A DNA stretch of 64,000 nt, from NCBI GenBank assembly GCA_002803225.1, contig NXFV01001283.1, positions 1 through 64,000 of the forward strand. The letters are read 5' to 3'. This DNA comes from Gamarada debralockiae (lineage: Eukaryota > Ascomycota > Leotiomycetes > Helotiales > Hyphodiscaceae). This document shows positions 22,988-34,198 of this stretch, in pieces; position 1 is the first letter of the stretch, and each line of letters begins with the position of its first letter. Made by a program: the position numbers and the translations under genes. The notes beneath the pieces were generated by a model, which was not told the origin of the DNA, searched no databases, and saw nothing but the letters and a program-made list of their open reading frames with translations.

Positions 22988-24054
22988 CTTCTCCCTATAA
23001 AAAAAGGCTTGCCCTTAAGTCTTTAGTCATTAGCTGGTTGTCTTCTTGCTTATTATAGTTATCTTTACCTTTCTTCTATACCTTAGTCTATTCCTTAAGT
23101 AGCTTAGGTAGTCTATCCTAGGTTGGGATAGCTAAGTGGAACTCTTGTAGTTTATCTAGTAAGTACTTGAAATTTTGAGGCTAGGTACTAGTTAAGGCTT
23201 ACATTAAAGTCTAGCCGTTAGGCTTTACCCTCTAGTCTTTTACATTAAAGCCAAATTACTAGTAAGTACTTAACCTCCTATTCTTTATCTTCTATAGCCT
23301 ATGCCATAAAATGGGGAGCTGTAAGAGCTTTGCCGTGGAAATAGGTGTCAGAGTCTTCAAATTTTCAGGCACAAGTTCACTCACTCGAAAGGATCGGGCA
23401 ACTTCGAAGAAGCTCAACATGTTCGATTCAGTCTCTAATTTCAGAATCCAAAGGTGCTAAATCGGTTTTATAGATAAAAATTTCCCACTAGAATGAACTT
23501 CAATGGGCCATACTATCTGAGACTCGGCACTTTGCCACCTCATAACTCATGTCCTGTAATAAAAGATTCTGTCCTCATACTTGACACTCATCCATCCTTG
23601 GAAGTGAAAAAGTGAAATATGCACAGATGATAAACAGAGTTTTCCAGTTGGATAAAACTTTGCAGCCGCAACCAAACAATGAGCCGCAAGACAGCGACGA
23701 TGACAATACGCATTCCATCGACAAAGCAAACGACAATGGCAATTGGTGAGTAGTCGACCATGTCGTGAGATTGAATGAGATATATTGGATGCCTGTTGCG
23801 AGGGAAAGCAGGGTGAAGATGCATTGAAGAGGTCGATATTGAAGCTAAGCTCACTCTGCCGCATGATGGTGTAGTGGAGGTTAATAAATTACTGAAACTA
23901 ATATCGGTTGACGATTCTCATACTACGTAGGGAAATGTCGGGCAGTTCGAGATCTTAGAGTCGCTTATTTCATGAATCCATCAACCCATTATTGTAACAA
24001 AAGCTCCCATCTATCGTTCATTCCACCCGAATGAATCAGACAATCGTCTTAATA
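22988..24054. other. AT-rich relic then 3' flank of the glycosidase gene
   Basis: The left 300 bases are AT-rich, probably transposon-derived. From 23.3 to 24.05 kb no convincing frame is seen; a 105-codon minus-strand frame at 23547-23864 has no motif and an odd composition. Confidence 0.35.
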
Positions 24055-26294
24055 CTAAATCATAGGCATAGAAGAATTACCCCTTGACTTTGCAGCATCA
24101 TAAAGCGCCTGGATATCGCCATTCCACTGCGTCGCATTCGGCCTCAGTACTCTCCGATCATACGTCAGAAGACCATTGACCTCTCCCTCAACATCAGTAG
24201 TTTGAGTCCAAACACCGCCGCTGCATGCGAAAAGCTCGGCCTGATCTCGAAGTTCAGTGAGGAGGGCATGGCCACGGTAGTTCCAGGCGTCCAGCGTTTC
24301 GTCGATTTCGTAGGTTTGGTTGATTGTGTCGATTGCTTCTTGGACGTTCCAGAGACTGGAAGCGGTTGGTTAGAAGAGATGAAGAATGGAGGGTGAGGCC
24401 AAGTAGTGGGATTACTGATCAATTGAGACATTGTTGCCAATTCCTCCGAACTCCCCTTGGAACCCAATTCGAGTGGGATCGTAGGGACTTGATTGAATTG
24501 AGTAGAATGGAGTTCCGCATTGAGGATTGGCATAGTGGTGGTTATCACTGTAATCTCCAGCTCCATGATCATACCAACCGTTCGTGCTGTCTATGAGTCT
24601 TGTTGGATCAAGTGACCGGACGAGATCAGTGAGGCCGAACTCGGCATAGCCCTGAATCACTTGTCCCCAGCCTTCGTTGTAAATAACCTGCGAGTAAATC
24701 AGTTTCAGCAAGTGATATGAGTAAGCAGTCCTGAACTCACCCATGTTACAATACTTGGATAGCTCTTATGCTGGTTTACTAAGAGTTCGAGCTGACGATC
24801 AAACTCAGCCTGTTGAACCGTGTCGGGTAGATAATTGACGGTGGTGCAATTTTCTAATTGATAGCTCTGTGAAGGTCGAAGAGCAGGCATATCTTGAATG
24901 AGTATAAGGCCCATTTGGTCGCAAGCTTGGTAAAACAGGTCGGTCTCGACTTTGACCTTTAAACAAGAACAAGTTAACAAAATATTCTGTTGGCAGCCGA
25001 ACTACTTCACTCACGTGTTTTCGAAGCATGTTGAAGCCGAGATTCTTCAGAACCTGCAAATCGTACACCATTGCCTCCCTATTTGGTGGAGTGTAAATAC
25101 CATCTGGCCAAAATCCCTGATCCAAAGTCCCGAACATGAAGATAAACTCGCCATTCAACAGTGGCCGGACGACTCCATCAACCATGCCTTTTGAAATCGT
25201 CCGGAACCCAGTGTAGCTGTCAACTTTATCCGAGCCCATGGTGACAGTGAGATTGTACAAAGTGGGTGAATCGGGGGACCATAAGTTCGGAGAGGGTACG
25301 GTGAAGTGGAATGGTGCATCAGATGTACCGTTGTGAGATGCCACCATCTTATTTGTTCCACTCTCGTAGACAACCACTTGTACCAGTGATGGAGTTCCCG
25401 AGGAGCTGTGGACTGTGACATTGACTCCATCCGAGTCAGCTCATGTGAAGGCTTAAAGACGCATTGTACTTACCTTGACCGTGCATGTCAGCATCAACGT
25501 CTAGCTGAGTAACGTGGTTTGCTGGAGCTGGCTCAACCCAGACACTCTGCCAAATGCCACTACAAGGCGTGTAGAAAATGTGAGAGGGGCGCAAAGTCTG
25601 CTTCCCAATTGGAATCACGTAGTCACCACTGTCAGTCGGGTCGTGAACGAAGACGAGCCTGTCGATATGTTAGCCATCTCGGACTTGGTGGGGCAATGAG
25701 TGTGTACAGCTGGTTTTCTTCGCCACACTTGGCGTACTGGGTCGCATCGACGGTGAATTTGTAGTACCCGCCGCGGTTAAAGCCAACCTGGTGGCCATTG
25801 ACGAAGACGGTTGCTTCATAATCCACGGCTCCAAAATTGAGGAGAATCTGCTGGCCGGCCCAGGACGCTGGGACAGTGAACGAGGTCGAGAACCACGAAT
25901 AAAGTGTGTACGTGCCTTGAATTCCTGCGGATTTCTGTCAGTAGAGTCTTCAACAGAGAACTGCCAATCTACCTGAAAGACCACTCTCAAGACAAGATGG
26001 TATCAAGACCTCATTTGGCAAAGTCTGGCCAAAAGGAGGGAAATTCACTGCGTCCAAACTTGAAGCATTCTGGTATGTCCAGATTCCGTTCAAATTGAGC
26101 CAATCGGACCGTTGAAGCTGTGGTCTTGGGTATTCCGGCCACGGATTTATACCGACTTGATCAGTCCAGGGCGTAGTCAACGGGGGCGTTTTGACAGCGT
26201 ATTCAGAACTACGGTTGGTGCTTTGGCGTTTTCCATCGGTCGCAAGCGCAAGAGGTGCGAGAATGGGAAAGAACAGGCCAATTAAGAGACGCAT
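24055..26294 (-). CDS. Secreted glycoside hydrolase family 2 enzyme (beta-galactosidase/glucuronidase type)
   Basis: Seven exons on the minus strand (26294-25973, 25924-25708, 25658-25474, 25424-25015, 24956-24741, 24687-24416, 24355-24055) join in phase to 640 residues. The start gives a signal peptide (MRLLIGLFFPILAPLALA). A jelly-roll sugar-binding domain follows (GTYTLYSWFST, NFGAVDYEATVFVNG), then an immunoglobulin-like domain (NLWSPDSPTLYNLTV) and the catalytic barrel: RKHVKVE, VTWVIYNEGWGQ with presumed acid/base Glu455, and GFQGEFGG with presumed nucleophile Glu529. Both catalytic glutamates and the preceding Asn are present, so it should be active. The family cleaves terminal beta-linked sugars, here probably outside the cell on plant or microbial polysaccharide. 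The exact substrate cannot be told. Potential N-glycosylation sites are frequent. Confidence 0.9.
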
Positions 26295-26702
26295 ATCGGC
26301 GACAGATAAATCCGAAATTACTATAGAATTTACCCAGGGAAAGCACCAAACAAAAGCAATTGAAGATATAACAATAACGAAAAAGAAGCAAAAGAAAACC
26401 AAGCACAGCTCTCCATCTCTTATACGCGGCGGCATGGTTCCGACAAGCTGCCCAGAACCATCGGCTGACCTTGGCAATTGACACCTGATGCCTCTGCAGA
26501 TCGTCAAACATAAAACGGGAGCTACACTACACAAATGCAAGGAGAGGCTCCACGAGGATGATAATCAAAGGTCAGACGTGCCTGAAGTTCCTGCAGCTAC
26601 TCGTACCTCGCTTCGGGAAGGCTTTCCTGCATGCCAAGGCGCTAAAACGATTACCCCTCCCCCTAAACGAGTTTGAGGGCTCGGAGATGCGACATCTATC
26701 CT

Positions 26703-26956
26703 CTCTCTTCAGGGCCAAAAAAAGCGGCCCAAATTGGCCCGTGCCTATGCCCTTCTGTCAGGCTTAAAGAACAATAGTATAACCTTAATTAGAATTTCTA
26801 AAAATTAGTCGAAAGATAGTTTGACTTTCTTTAGAGCTTTAAGATCAAGTTTCAGTAGATTTAATCAAGTTTTGTGGAATTTTTATTATTGCTGAAGTAT
26901 ATGTTTTGGTGAGGCACATATACCAATTTGGGCCACTTATTTTGGCCCTGAAGAGC
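26703..26956. mobile_element. MITE-like element with about 40-base inverted ends
   Basis: CTTCAGGGCCAAAA...AAG.GGCCCAAATTGG at 26708-26737 is matched in reverse complement by CCAATTTGGGCC.CTTATTTTGGCCCTGAAG at 26923-26952. Only a few mismatches occur, and the match extends weakly on both sides. The interior, about 185 bases, is AT-rich and has no coding capacity. This is the structure of a miniature inverted-repeat transposable element. No certain target-site duplication was found. Confidence 0.6.
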
Positions 26957-27568
26957 CTCTGAAGAATGGGATTTGACATCTGCCAATGCGTTAGCTTCAT
27001 GGCGGGGATGTATGTTTGGGCAAAAATTTGGGGATGATGATGTCACCTTGATGAAGTAAGTGCCAGGAGCTCATGAGCTGATGCAGTATTTGAACTGTGA
27101 ATTTCGACTGACTCTTGCTCCTCGTGAGGAGCTTGGCTGTGACTCTGGAGAATTTATACCTAGAAATTCCCAAAATCTATTCCTTCAGATTGATGGCTTA
27201 GTTGTTCAATAAAATGTGAGTGATTTCAAAAAGATAAAGCACAGACGGGCACGAAATCTTTTTTCAACGCCTAACTTTTCCTATGCTTACCAATAGATTC
27301 CAGGAAAGTATCTGCCATTCAGTCTTACTACAGTGATACCATACGTGAACTTCGAATGCCCCTTGACGGGAATTTCATTGTTCACAGAGTGAGTCGCAAG
27401 GTACCTTCTAATGCCACTTTCGCCTATGCCCTCGTCGTCATTTCTTTCATCATTGTCGACTGACTGAAATATTTCTTTCATTCAGTGAAGTTGCAGGGAT
27501 CAAGTAAACATCCTGCTTAAAAGGAAGAAAGAATGATACATCAAATCATACATGATCGCGCCCTCGCT
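26957..27568. other. Spacer and 3' flank of the helicase gene
   Basis: No gene is recognisable. The last 200 bases probably carry the helicase 3' UTR. Confidence 0.35.
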
Positions 27569-30500
27569 TTACCATCCCGAAGAACTACGACCAACATTAC
27601 CAGCACCCCACATTTCCTCTCCAAAGGTTCCCTCTCCAACGGTTCCCTCTTCAACAGTTCCCTTTCCGGCAGCACCGCCCAAATCAACGCCACCAGAAGT
27701 GGATTGATTGCTGTCTTGATCGGGGGAAGGCATGAATTCACCAGGTTGCAAAGCACGCATCGCAGCGGTATAGGCTCGGCCAATAATAGTCTTGCAGTTT
27801 GCCCGGACGTGACCTTTCTGTTGACATTTGTGGCAGGCTTGAGGTGGAGCAGGTTGAGGGCAGATATGGCTGGTGTGTCCTTGTTCCTTGCAGCGACTAC
27901 ATGTAACATCGGGGCAGTTCTGGCGTAAATGACCAAACTCACCGCATTCTCTACATTGAACCTCATGGAGTGGACGGGGTGGGCGTTCGTGGAAAGAACA
28001 GTCCTGAGCTGAGTGACCTCGCATATTCTCAGTATCACCCGCCTCTTGGCAACATCGGCAATTAGGGACCTTTGGAAGAAGGCAGTCCTTAGCAGGATGA
28101 CCTGTTTCATTGCAGTTGCGGCAGACGATGTTAGGATTTGGGGTATAAGCGGCTTGGCGAGTGATAACGTGATTCTTCTTCTGCAAGTCCTTGAAAAGAT
28201 CAACGATGTATCGGTTCTCGATGTTAGGCTTTTCGATGTCCTTGATGAGGTCGAAGTTGAGGTATAAACCGAGGACCCATTTTCCGCGAGTCAAGGCGAC
28301 ATTGAGGCGATGGGCCTCACCCAAGAACGAAAGGTTGCGAGTCTGCACGAAAGAGAGAAGTACAACATCGGCTTCCATACCTTGGATAGCATCGACTGTG
28401 TTGGCATCTACTGCATTAGGTTCAAGAGCAGCAATGAGTTCGTCGCCATTCATGACTTTGACATTTTTGAAGTTTCTGAGTCGAGCTTTGATTTGGGTTA
28501 CCTGGGCCTTGTAGAAAGAGACAATCATATAAGTCTTGTTGGCAAAGAGAGGGTCGGCGTACATGAGCTCGAAGTCGTTCATCATTTCGTCGACCTCGGA
28601 TTCATTAACAGAGGAAGTTCCACCCTTCTCCTTAAAGCATCGTGACTTGTTAATATCAACAGCGAAACGATTTGTTGGCACGGCGGCCCCAATCTTTTGC
28701 TTAACGAACTCGCGCACATCCTGGAGGTAAAGCTTTTCTTCTGGAGAGTATCTTGCCTTGATGACTTGGCCGTTGTAGAATGCCCTGCTCGGGAATAGAG
28801 GAATATCGCCCTTGCAGCGATGCTGGATAGTGAGCAAAGAGTGTTCATGACCAGTAAGAATGAGACGCTCAAAGCCAGAGAGCAGGCCTTGCTTCTCGAA
28901 GGGATTGAGATATGGAACAACATCCTTCCATCTACCAGCTGACAGGATTGTCGAACGCATTTGCTTGTGGTCGGCAGCGAGAATGAATGCTCGGGGATTG
29001 TACAATGCGTACATGATCATTGTCTTGAGTTCTGTGACACGCGCTGCTTCATCCAAGATAACGAGCACAGGCTTGTAGTTCTTAGCCAGATTGACCTTGG
29101 CTCCGCCAGCGAGAGTAGCAGCAATGCCATCGGCCTCCGAAATAACCTCGGCCAAGACGATGTTGAGTGCGACCTTGATTTCAGTGCGCTGGTCGGCTGG
29201 TGTGCTGTGGAAACCGTCTTCACCGTAAGCCTTGAGCATAGATCGCAACGTTCTGTAGAATTGTAACTCTCCTGCCATAATTTTCTTGTGCATCGCGGCA
29301 GATATTGATAAAGACTCATGGACACAACGAGGATCACTGCGTGAACGTACTTCACGGTGCTCACGGCCAAGCTCCTCGAGGAAGCTAAATGCTGCAAATT
29401 CGGCGACGAAGGAGTTCGAGACCTCCCAACGCTCTTGTGCCTTGCCCTGCTTGTCGAAATATCGGTAGACTTGTGACATCTCGCCCTTTAGAGTATGGGC
29501 TCGAAGAATGTTTTTCTCCTGTCCAGCGCATTTAGATGCCTCGACCCATCGAAGAGTCACATCGTCGACTGCCCGATTTGATTCGACGAAATACAGGACT
29601 CTGTTCTTAGCATTAGGGTTGGACTGGATTTCAACTGCTGTATTGATACACACAGTTGTCTTTCCAGTTCCAAAAGGACCATGGATAAGTGTGATTTCTG
29701 GAGTATCAGTAAAAGAATCGTATGTCTTCTTTTGGATCTTGTTGAAGGTCTTTGTGAGATCTAGCTTGGAGTCTCCCTTGAGCTCAAGGATATTAACGCG
29801 TCGAAGGGGGGTGTTTTGTGGGTCATGGCAGAGTAAAGCTTGACGAATTCGCTGCTGTTGAGGGTTGGTGCTGCGCCAAAGCTCATCAGCGCAACGGACC
29901 TGATCCTTGAAACCCTGCTTGCTGTAATGCATACTGAGCTTCACACGAACAGTTGGAGCACTTGTGCTCGCGATCATACCGGCAAGGGCTTCTACAGTCC
30001 TGGCTACTCGGAAGTTGATGGTAGCAAGTGGGGTGTCAACGAATGGGCGTTGATCTCGTGGGCCTTCAAACCCAGGTTGACGACGGCGCTCAAGCATAAT
30101 GGTGAGATTACTGGCTGGAGTGATTTCCATGGGGTCAATGATTCTGCCAACCCAAGTATTCGGGTCAGAAGTCTCATTCTCAAGATCGTCTTCGTTAAAG
30201 ACATCGACATAGTCCTCGCTGCCAATTTCATCATCAGACCCGGACTCGGAAGCATTGTCACCTGTAGTGGTGGTAGCGCCGCCTTTAGACGTCGTATTAT
30301 TGTCTTGAACAGTTTCTTGAGCTGCTGGTGGAACCACGACGTTGTTGGTTGCGGTTTCTGGCTCCAGGATAAGACGAACATTGACAGTGCTTCCAACATC
30401 GGGTCGGACCAACTCCTTATTGTTGAAATCGACGAAAGCAATATAAGCTGTTGCAGTCGAAGCAAAAGAGTCACCGGTGGCATGGTCTTGCTTGTTGACG

Positions 30501-31682
30501 GCGATGGGGCTTTCGATGAGGCGCATATTAAACTCATCGCCCTTTAACTCGTCCAGGATCATCTTCTGGAACTCCTCTTCATACAGCGCACAGTAGATAG
30601 TGGGAATGAGGAGCGACTTCTTATCGGGGAAGACCGTCTCAGCGCGTTGGAGGGGAATCTCTGGTCGATCGAGGACACCCACCAATGTGCCCATAGTGAA
30701 GGCTTCAACGTTGGGAGAGTTTTGGATCCAGTCCTTAGCAGGGTCGTGAGCGCGCTCAGCGACCATGCGGGCGGAGAAGTCGTTAGCCAATTCATTGAGA
30801 ATATCGTCTGTTCGCTTGATTAAGAACTTGAAAGTCAGAGGTGTATCATCTTCAGCGCTATGGCGGCGAATATCAGCAATGAGGTCGGTGATGGCCTCCT
30901 GCAGGAATTGGCATGCGAGAGCAGGGATATCTCCACCTGAAATGTAGGCTGCTCGAGCTTGAACGTCAAGTACGCCCAAGAGGTGAGGCTCGTTGAGTCG
31001 ATTGTGGAAGCCTGCACCTCCGGTGTCGAAGCCATCGGACTCGAGAAGCTTGTAGCCATCTGCCAAGTCGACATAATTGAACTGAGATATCTTGAAAGCT
31101 GGGATAGTGATGAACACGCTGTGTTGCTTGAACTTGCCAGGATTGACTTTCATGTCGTTCATGCGTCTGGGTAGGTTGATGCGGACGACCAAAGTGGAAC
31201 GCTGCTTGTCAGGGACACGCAAACAGACGGTGCAGTTGGGCTTTGTGACTGTTCAGGATCCCAAAATCAACACAACTTCTTAATTGACACACGAGTGTTG
31301 AAGCTTGGGTCACGGGATGCGAGACTCGCTCAAGGTGAACATTGTCTCATGGCCGTCGAAGAAGTCTGGATGAAGAAGAAAATAAGGAATACTAACTGTC
31401 AGAAGGTTGAAGATCAACACTGAACTGCTCTCCATCATAAATGAACACGGTCTTGTGAGTCTGAACAAGCTCTCTTGTGAGGCTGTTGCCTGTGGCTGCT
31501 CTAGAGGTGTGCAATTCATCGAACAGGTCTTCGTCACCGCGTTGATCATCTTTAGGATCAACATTATGAGTCGCCGCGACAGGCTCTTGAATGCCGGCTT
31601 GATCGACTTGAGCGGCCACAACTAGGTCTTGAACGCCAGGTTCATGATCAGTTGCACCGGTGGGCGCTGAAGGCGACGACAT
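27569..31682 (-). CDS. UPF1/DNA2-like SF1 helicase with C-terminal CCHC zinc knuckles
   Basis: Exon 1 (31682-31397) splices in phase to exon 2 (31248-27569), giving 1321 residues. The N-terminal 550 residues are poorly recognisable, with an acidic stretch near 430 (SGSDDEIGSEDYVD). The helicase core has Walker A GPFGTGKTT near residue 622, the Walker B-type DEAA near 828, and the late SF1 motifs IQHRCKGD, VDAIQGMEADVVLLSFVQT and HRLNVALTRGKW. The last 200 residues hold four canonical CX2CX4HX4C knuckles (CRNCNETGHPAKDC, CRECGEFGHLRQNC, CSRCKEQGHTSHIC, CHKCQQKGHVRANC) and one stretched variant after the first. A Gly/Glu-rich tail follows. ATP-dependent RNA or DNA unwinding, with the knuckles binding single-stranded nucleic acid, is expected from the families. 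Whether it acts in RNA decay, silencing or repair is unknown. Confidence 0.88.
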
Positions 31683-32265
31683 GGTGGAGGTTGTTGTTGT
31701 TCATGAGCTTTTGGGTGATCGTGATGTGTTGAGTATTTGTGGTTATTGTGAAGGTTTGTAGTAAGGGTAAGAGTTGTTAGGGTTGTCGAAGTTGAGGAGT
31801 TTTGTTGTTGGTGATGAGAAAGGAAGGTTTTTGGAAATAGACTTCTGTGGGAAGATATCGAAGCGAACGCGATGACTTGAAGGCAGTCGCATGATCTTAT
31901 CGAATGTGAATTACAATGAAAGGTTACCTGAATTAGGAACTGAGGGTAAAATAATAAAATGTTGTAGCAGAATTTATTGTAGTTTGTAAACCGTTTTGAC
32001 ATAGCCCTTCCGGGTCTACCATCCCTGAACAAAATGCTAAGCAAATTGCATATTCAGTAATTCGGGCAGCCAAATGGCTCATTGTCCCTATTTCGACCAG
32101 CAGCCTGTAAGTGCTATGCCTATGTTCGTCATCGCCGTGGAACTTACGATATTGGAAGAGTAGATTTAATACAGCGGAAATGACAGAGCCTTCTGTGGTC
32201 AGTGTCGAGAACGTCCGTGATGGCAGCCACTTAGTGGTTTAGACAAAGAGGGAGCAGAAGAGTTG
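31683..32265. other. Upstream region of the helicase gene
   Basis: Divergent promoter-like DNA with GTTGTTGTT and GTGATGTG runs just upstream of the helicase start. No protein is recognisable on either strand. Confidence 0.4.
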
Positions 32266-32437
32266 TGAGGAGACATTCAGACGCGACCAGTGGTTTTCAT
32301 TTCTATGATGATATTGACCCTGATGATATTGACCCTGATGATATTAGCGCGACACCACGTCGACCCTTAGCTTTCTGGTCAAATTCGCCAAATGTGGAGG
32401 GCGTCTCTGATTGGCTGGGGCGGAGGTTTATTTAGGC
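32266..32437 (+). other. Short open frame with a 15-base tandem repeat encoding an acidic motif
   Basis: ATGATATTGACCCTG is repeated 2.6 times from about 32305, so the plus-strand frame reads DDIDPDDIDPDDIS, then ATPRRPLAFWSNSPNVEG and a stop near 32436. There is no good start codon and no similarity I recognise. The repeat length keeps the frame, which hints at past coding, but it could equally be chance. It is listed as a possible gene remnant only. Confidence 0.25.
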
Positions 32438-32547
32438 GAAATCAGTTCTTCTATGACTACCGAGGAGATCTTCATCGTGCTAGACTCCTTCGATTGTCTT
32501 GCAATATGGTCACGTAACGGATGAGAGTGACAGAATAAGGAACAAAG

Positions 32548-32733
32548 TGGTTGGATTATTAAGGTTGTGAAGATTCTAACAAACAAGCCAAGTACAGCAG
32601 CCTGTACTTATAGACAGAAATCTCTCTATTACTCATAGAACACGTCACACTGTTCAAGTGATCTCTGAGTCATGTGATGCGTCACATATCTCATGGCGCC
32701 TAGAACCAGAGTCACTGATTACTCATTCCAACA
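32548..32733 (-). mobile_element. Solo LTR of a copia-type retrotransposon
   Basis: On the minus strand the segment begins TGTTGGAATGAG and ends AATCCAACCA, that is TG...CA with inverted TGTTGGA/TCCAACcA termini. It contains a TATA-like CTATAAGTACAGG in the right half. About 186 bases is a usual size for a fungal copia LTR. I do not see a matching 5-base target duplication, so the exact ends or the insertion event may be disturbed. It lies 46 bases beyond the point where the neighbouring dynamin-like coding stops. Confidence 0.6.
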
Positions 32734-32778
32734 GATTGGCCCTGTATGGTAGAGAAGACGAGTGTTACAAGTAAGTCC

Positions 32779-33204
32779 TGATATCTCGACCCGAAGGGCG
32801 TCATTGGAGAACGTACTTAAGGTTGTCGATATGCCATAAATTCCTTCGCATTCTCGTTCAAGTTAGGGAATTCGTCGAAGTTCGTTAAGCTCTCGTGGAA
32901 TTCCGACAGTCGTTGGCATTCGGCTTCCGACCGGTTTTGACTTGGCACGATGGAGATCGACAAGTCAATTCTAGACGTCCGAAGAATCATTTCTGTTGCA
33001 AAAGCGAGTACAGAGATTATCTTTAGTCAGGAAGGGGATCCCAGAGATTGCTTCCAAAACTGAGCTTTTGCCAGAGGAGTGGTCGCCGCAAACGATAAGT
33101 TGTAGTGGAGAGACATAGTAACTGACTCCCTGGGATCGGAGGCTATCAATTGCGTCTAGAAGACCTAGCTCGTCACTAGATTTCAGCGACTCTAACGGAC
33201 TTGT
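32779..33204 (-). pseudogene. Broken dynamin-family GTPase gene fragment
   Basis: The minus strand reads LGLLDAIDSLRSQGVSYYV, then the G1 P-loop CGDHSSGKSSVLEAISGIPF and DNLCTRF. At a run of four T/A near 33000 the frame shifts by one base, after which it continues FATEMILRTSRIDLSISIVP and NAKEFMAYR. A last block, SNDALRVEISG, lies at 32779-32812. This is the order of dynamin/Mx-like N-terminal GTPase segments (GDQSSGKSSVLEAI, LCTRFAT, LRVEISGPD). The G3 motif DLPG and everything after are missing; the solo LTR lies in their place. One frameshift, the truncation and the lack of a start make it non-functional. Confidence 0.75.
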
Positions 33205-33408
33205 TCATAGTGATGAGGCCGACATAATGAGGCTCGATCTGACTGACGGGAGGGATTGTTCAAGTGTTGATAATATGCCTTTTCGAGGGAGTTTTTAGCA
33301 TAGCATGGCTGAAAGAGTTCGAGGCGCTGTTGGAGAAGCTGCTAACGTGGATTGCACTCGTCTGTTGCATGGTGTTCATCAATGCAAGGGCTTCATCAAT
33401 TCAATGTT
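33205..33408. other. Spacer upstream of the dynamin relic
   Basis: No coding recognised; probably the former promoter region of the dynamin-like gene. Confidence 0.3.
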
Positions 33409-33540
33409 TAATTTGTTAAACTTGACGAATTATATAATATAAATGATCAATTAGATATTTTCCGAATTAGATTATTTAATTCATAAAACTCTATGGTACT
33501 CATAAAATGACTCCCTTTGCCTTCTATAAGCTAAAGAGGA
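33409..33540. repeat. Relative of the AT-rich repeat at 3.2 kb
   Basis: TTAATTTGTTAAAC, TTTTCCGAATTAGATT and CTCTATGG occur in the same order and spacing as at 3183-3262. A CTATAAG TATA-like motif and GAGGAGT follow, as CTATAAAAGGAGTGT does there. It is probably an LTR remnant. Confidence 0.45.
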
Positions 33541-33942
33541 GTCTCTTCAGATTAAGTTAGTGTCTCGGCTTTTAAAGACCCCTTTGCGGCAAAGAAGGAC
33601 CACATCCAAACGCCTCAATGTACGGCGAAAGCTTCCACACATGCGAGCGGAGCTGGGAGCAGTTGGTAGAATGACTATATCGCCAAACCATAATCGAGTC
33701 GTATGTAGATGGTAGAGTGGAAGAAGCAATGCCATAGGTTGTCGCACATCTTATTTACATTTGCATGCTTTGTCTGTCCAGATTCTGCTTTTCCAGACGT
33801 ACGAGGCCTTTATCCAAACACGGCCAGTTTTGTCGTTGTCGGAATTTCACTTGTTGGCGACAGGATATACGGTGTTGGATTGATCAATAACAAGAAAGAA
33901 GAAATCTTATCGTCCAAAGTTTCAAAGGCGTACACCAGAGTC

Positions 33943-34012
33943 GAGGCCAGGAGTTCGAGGCCAGGAGTTCGAGGCCAGGAGTTCGAGGCCAGGAGTTCGA
34001 GGCCAGGAGTTC
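33943..34012. repeat. Five tandem copies of a 14-base unit
   Basis: GAGGCCAGGAGTTC is repeated five times without mismatch. Because 14 is not a multiple of three, the array is unlikely to be coding. The perfect identity indicates recent expansion, so it may vary between strains. Confidence 0.85.
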
Positions 34013-34198
34013 AACATGTAGCCGATGGCAGCTACAATCAAGAAGCCGTAAAAATTCCCTCACTGCATCACGTTTCCGCTTCGTGTACTTCAACGGCACG
34101 AATATCGGAAGCAACTTCCTAATAACACCCTTCGGTCCATATCTATATCACAGTCAGCACATTTCCCCAAACCTCTCCCTTACCCTCTCCAGCCCCAT

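Noticed and set aside
31622..32044. 140-codon minus-strand frame overlapping the helicase start
   Set aside because: Composition follows the repetitive GTTGTT/CACGAT promoter DNA and the helicase start exon in another frame explains the overlap.
32290..32345. CRISPR-like or other array from short repeats
   Set aside because: Only 2.6 copies of 15 bases with no spacers, in a eukaryotic genome.
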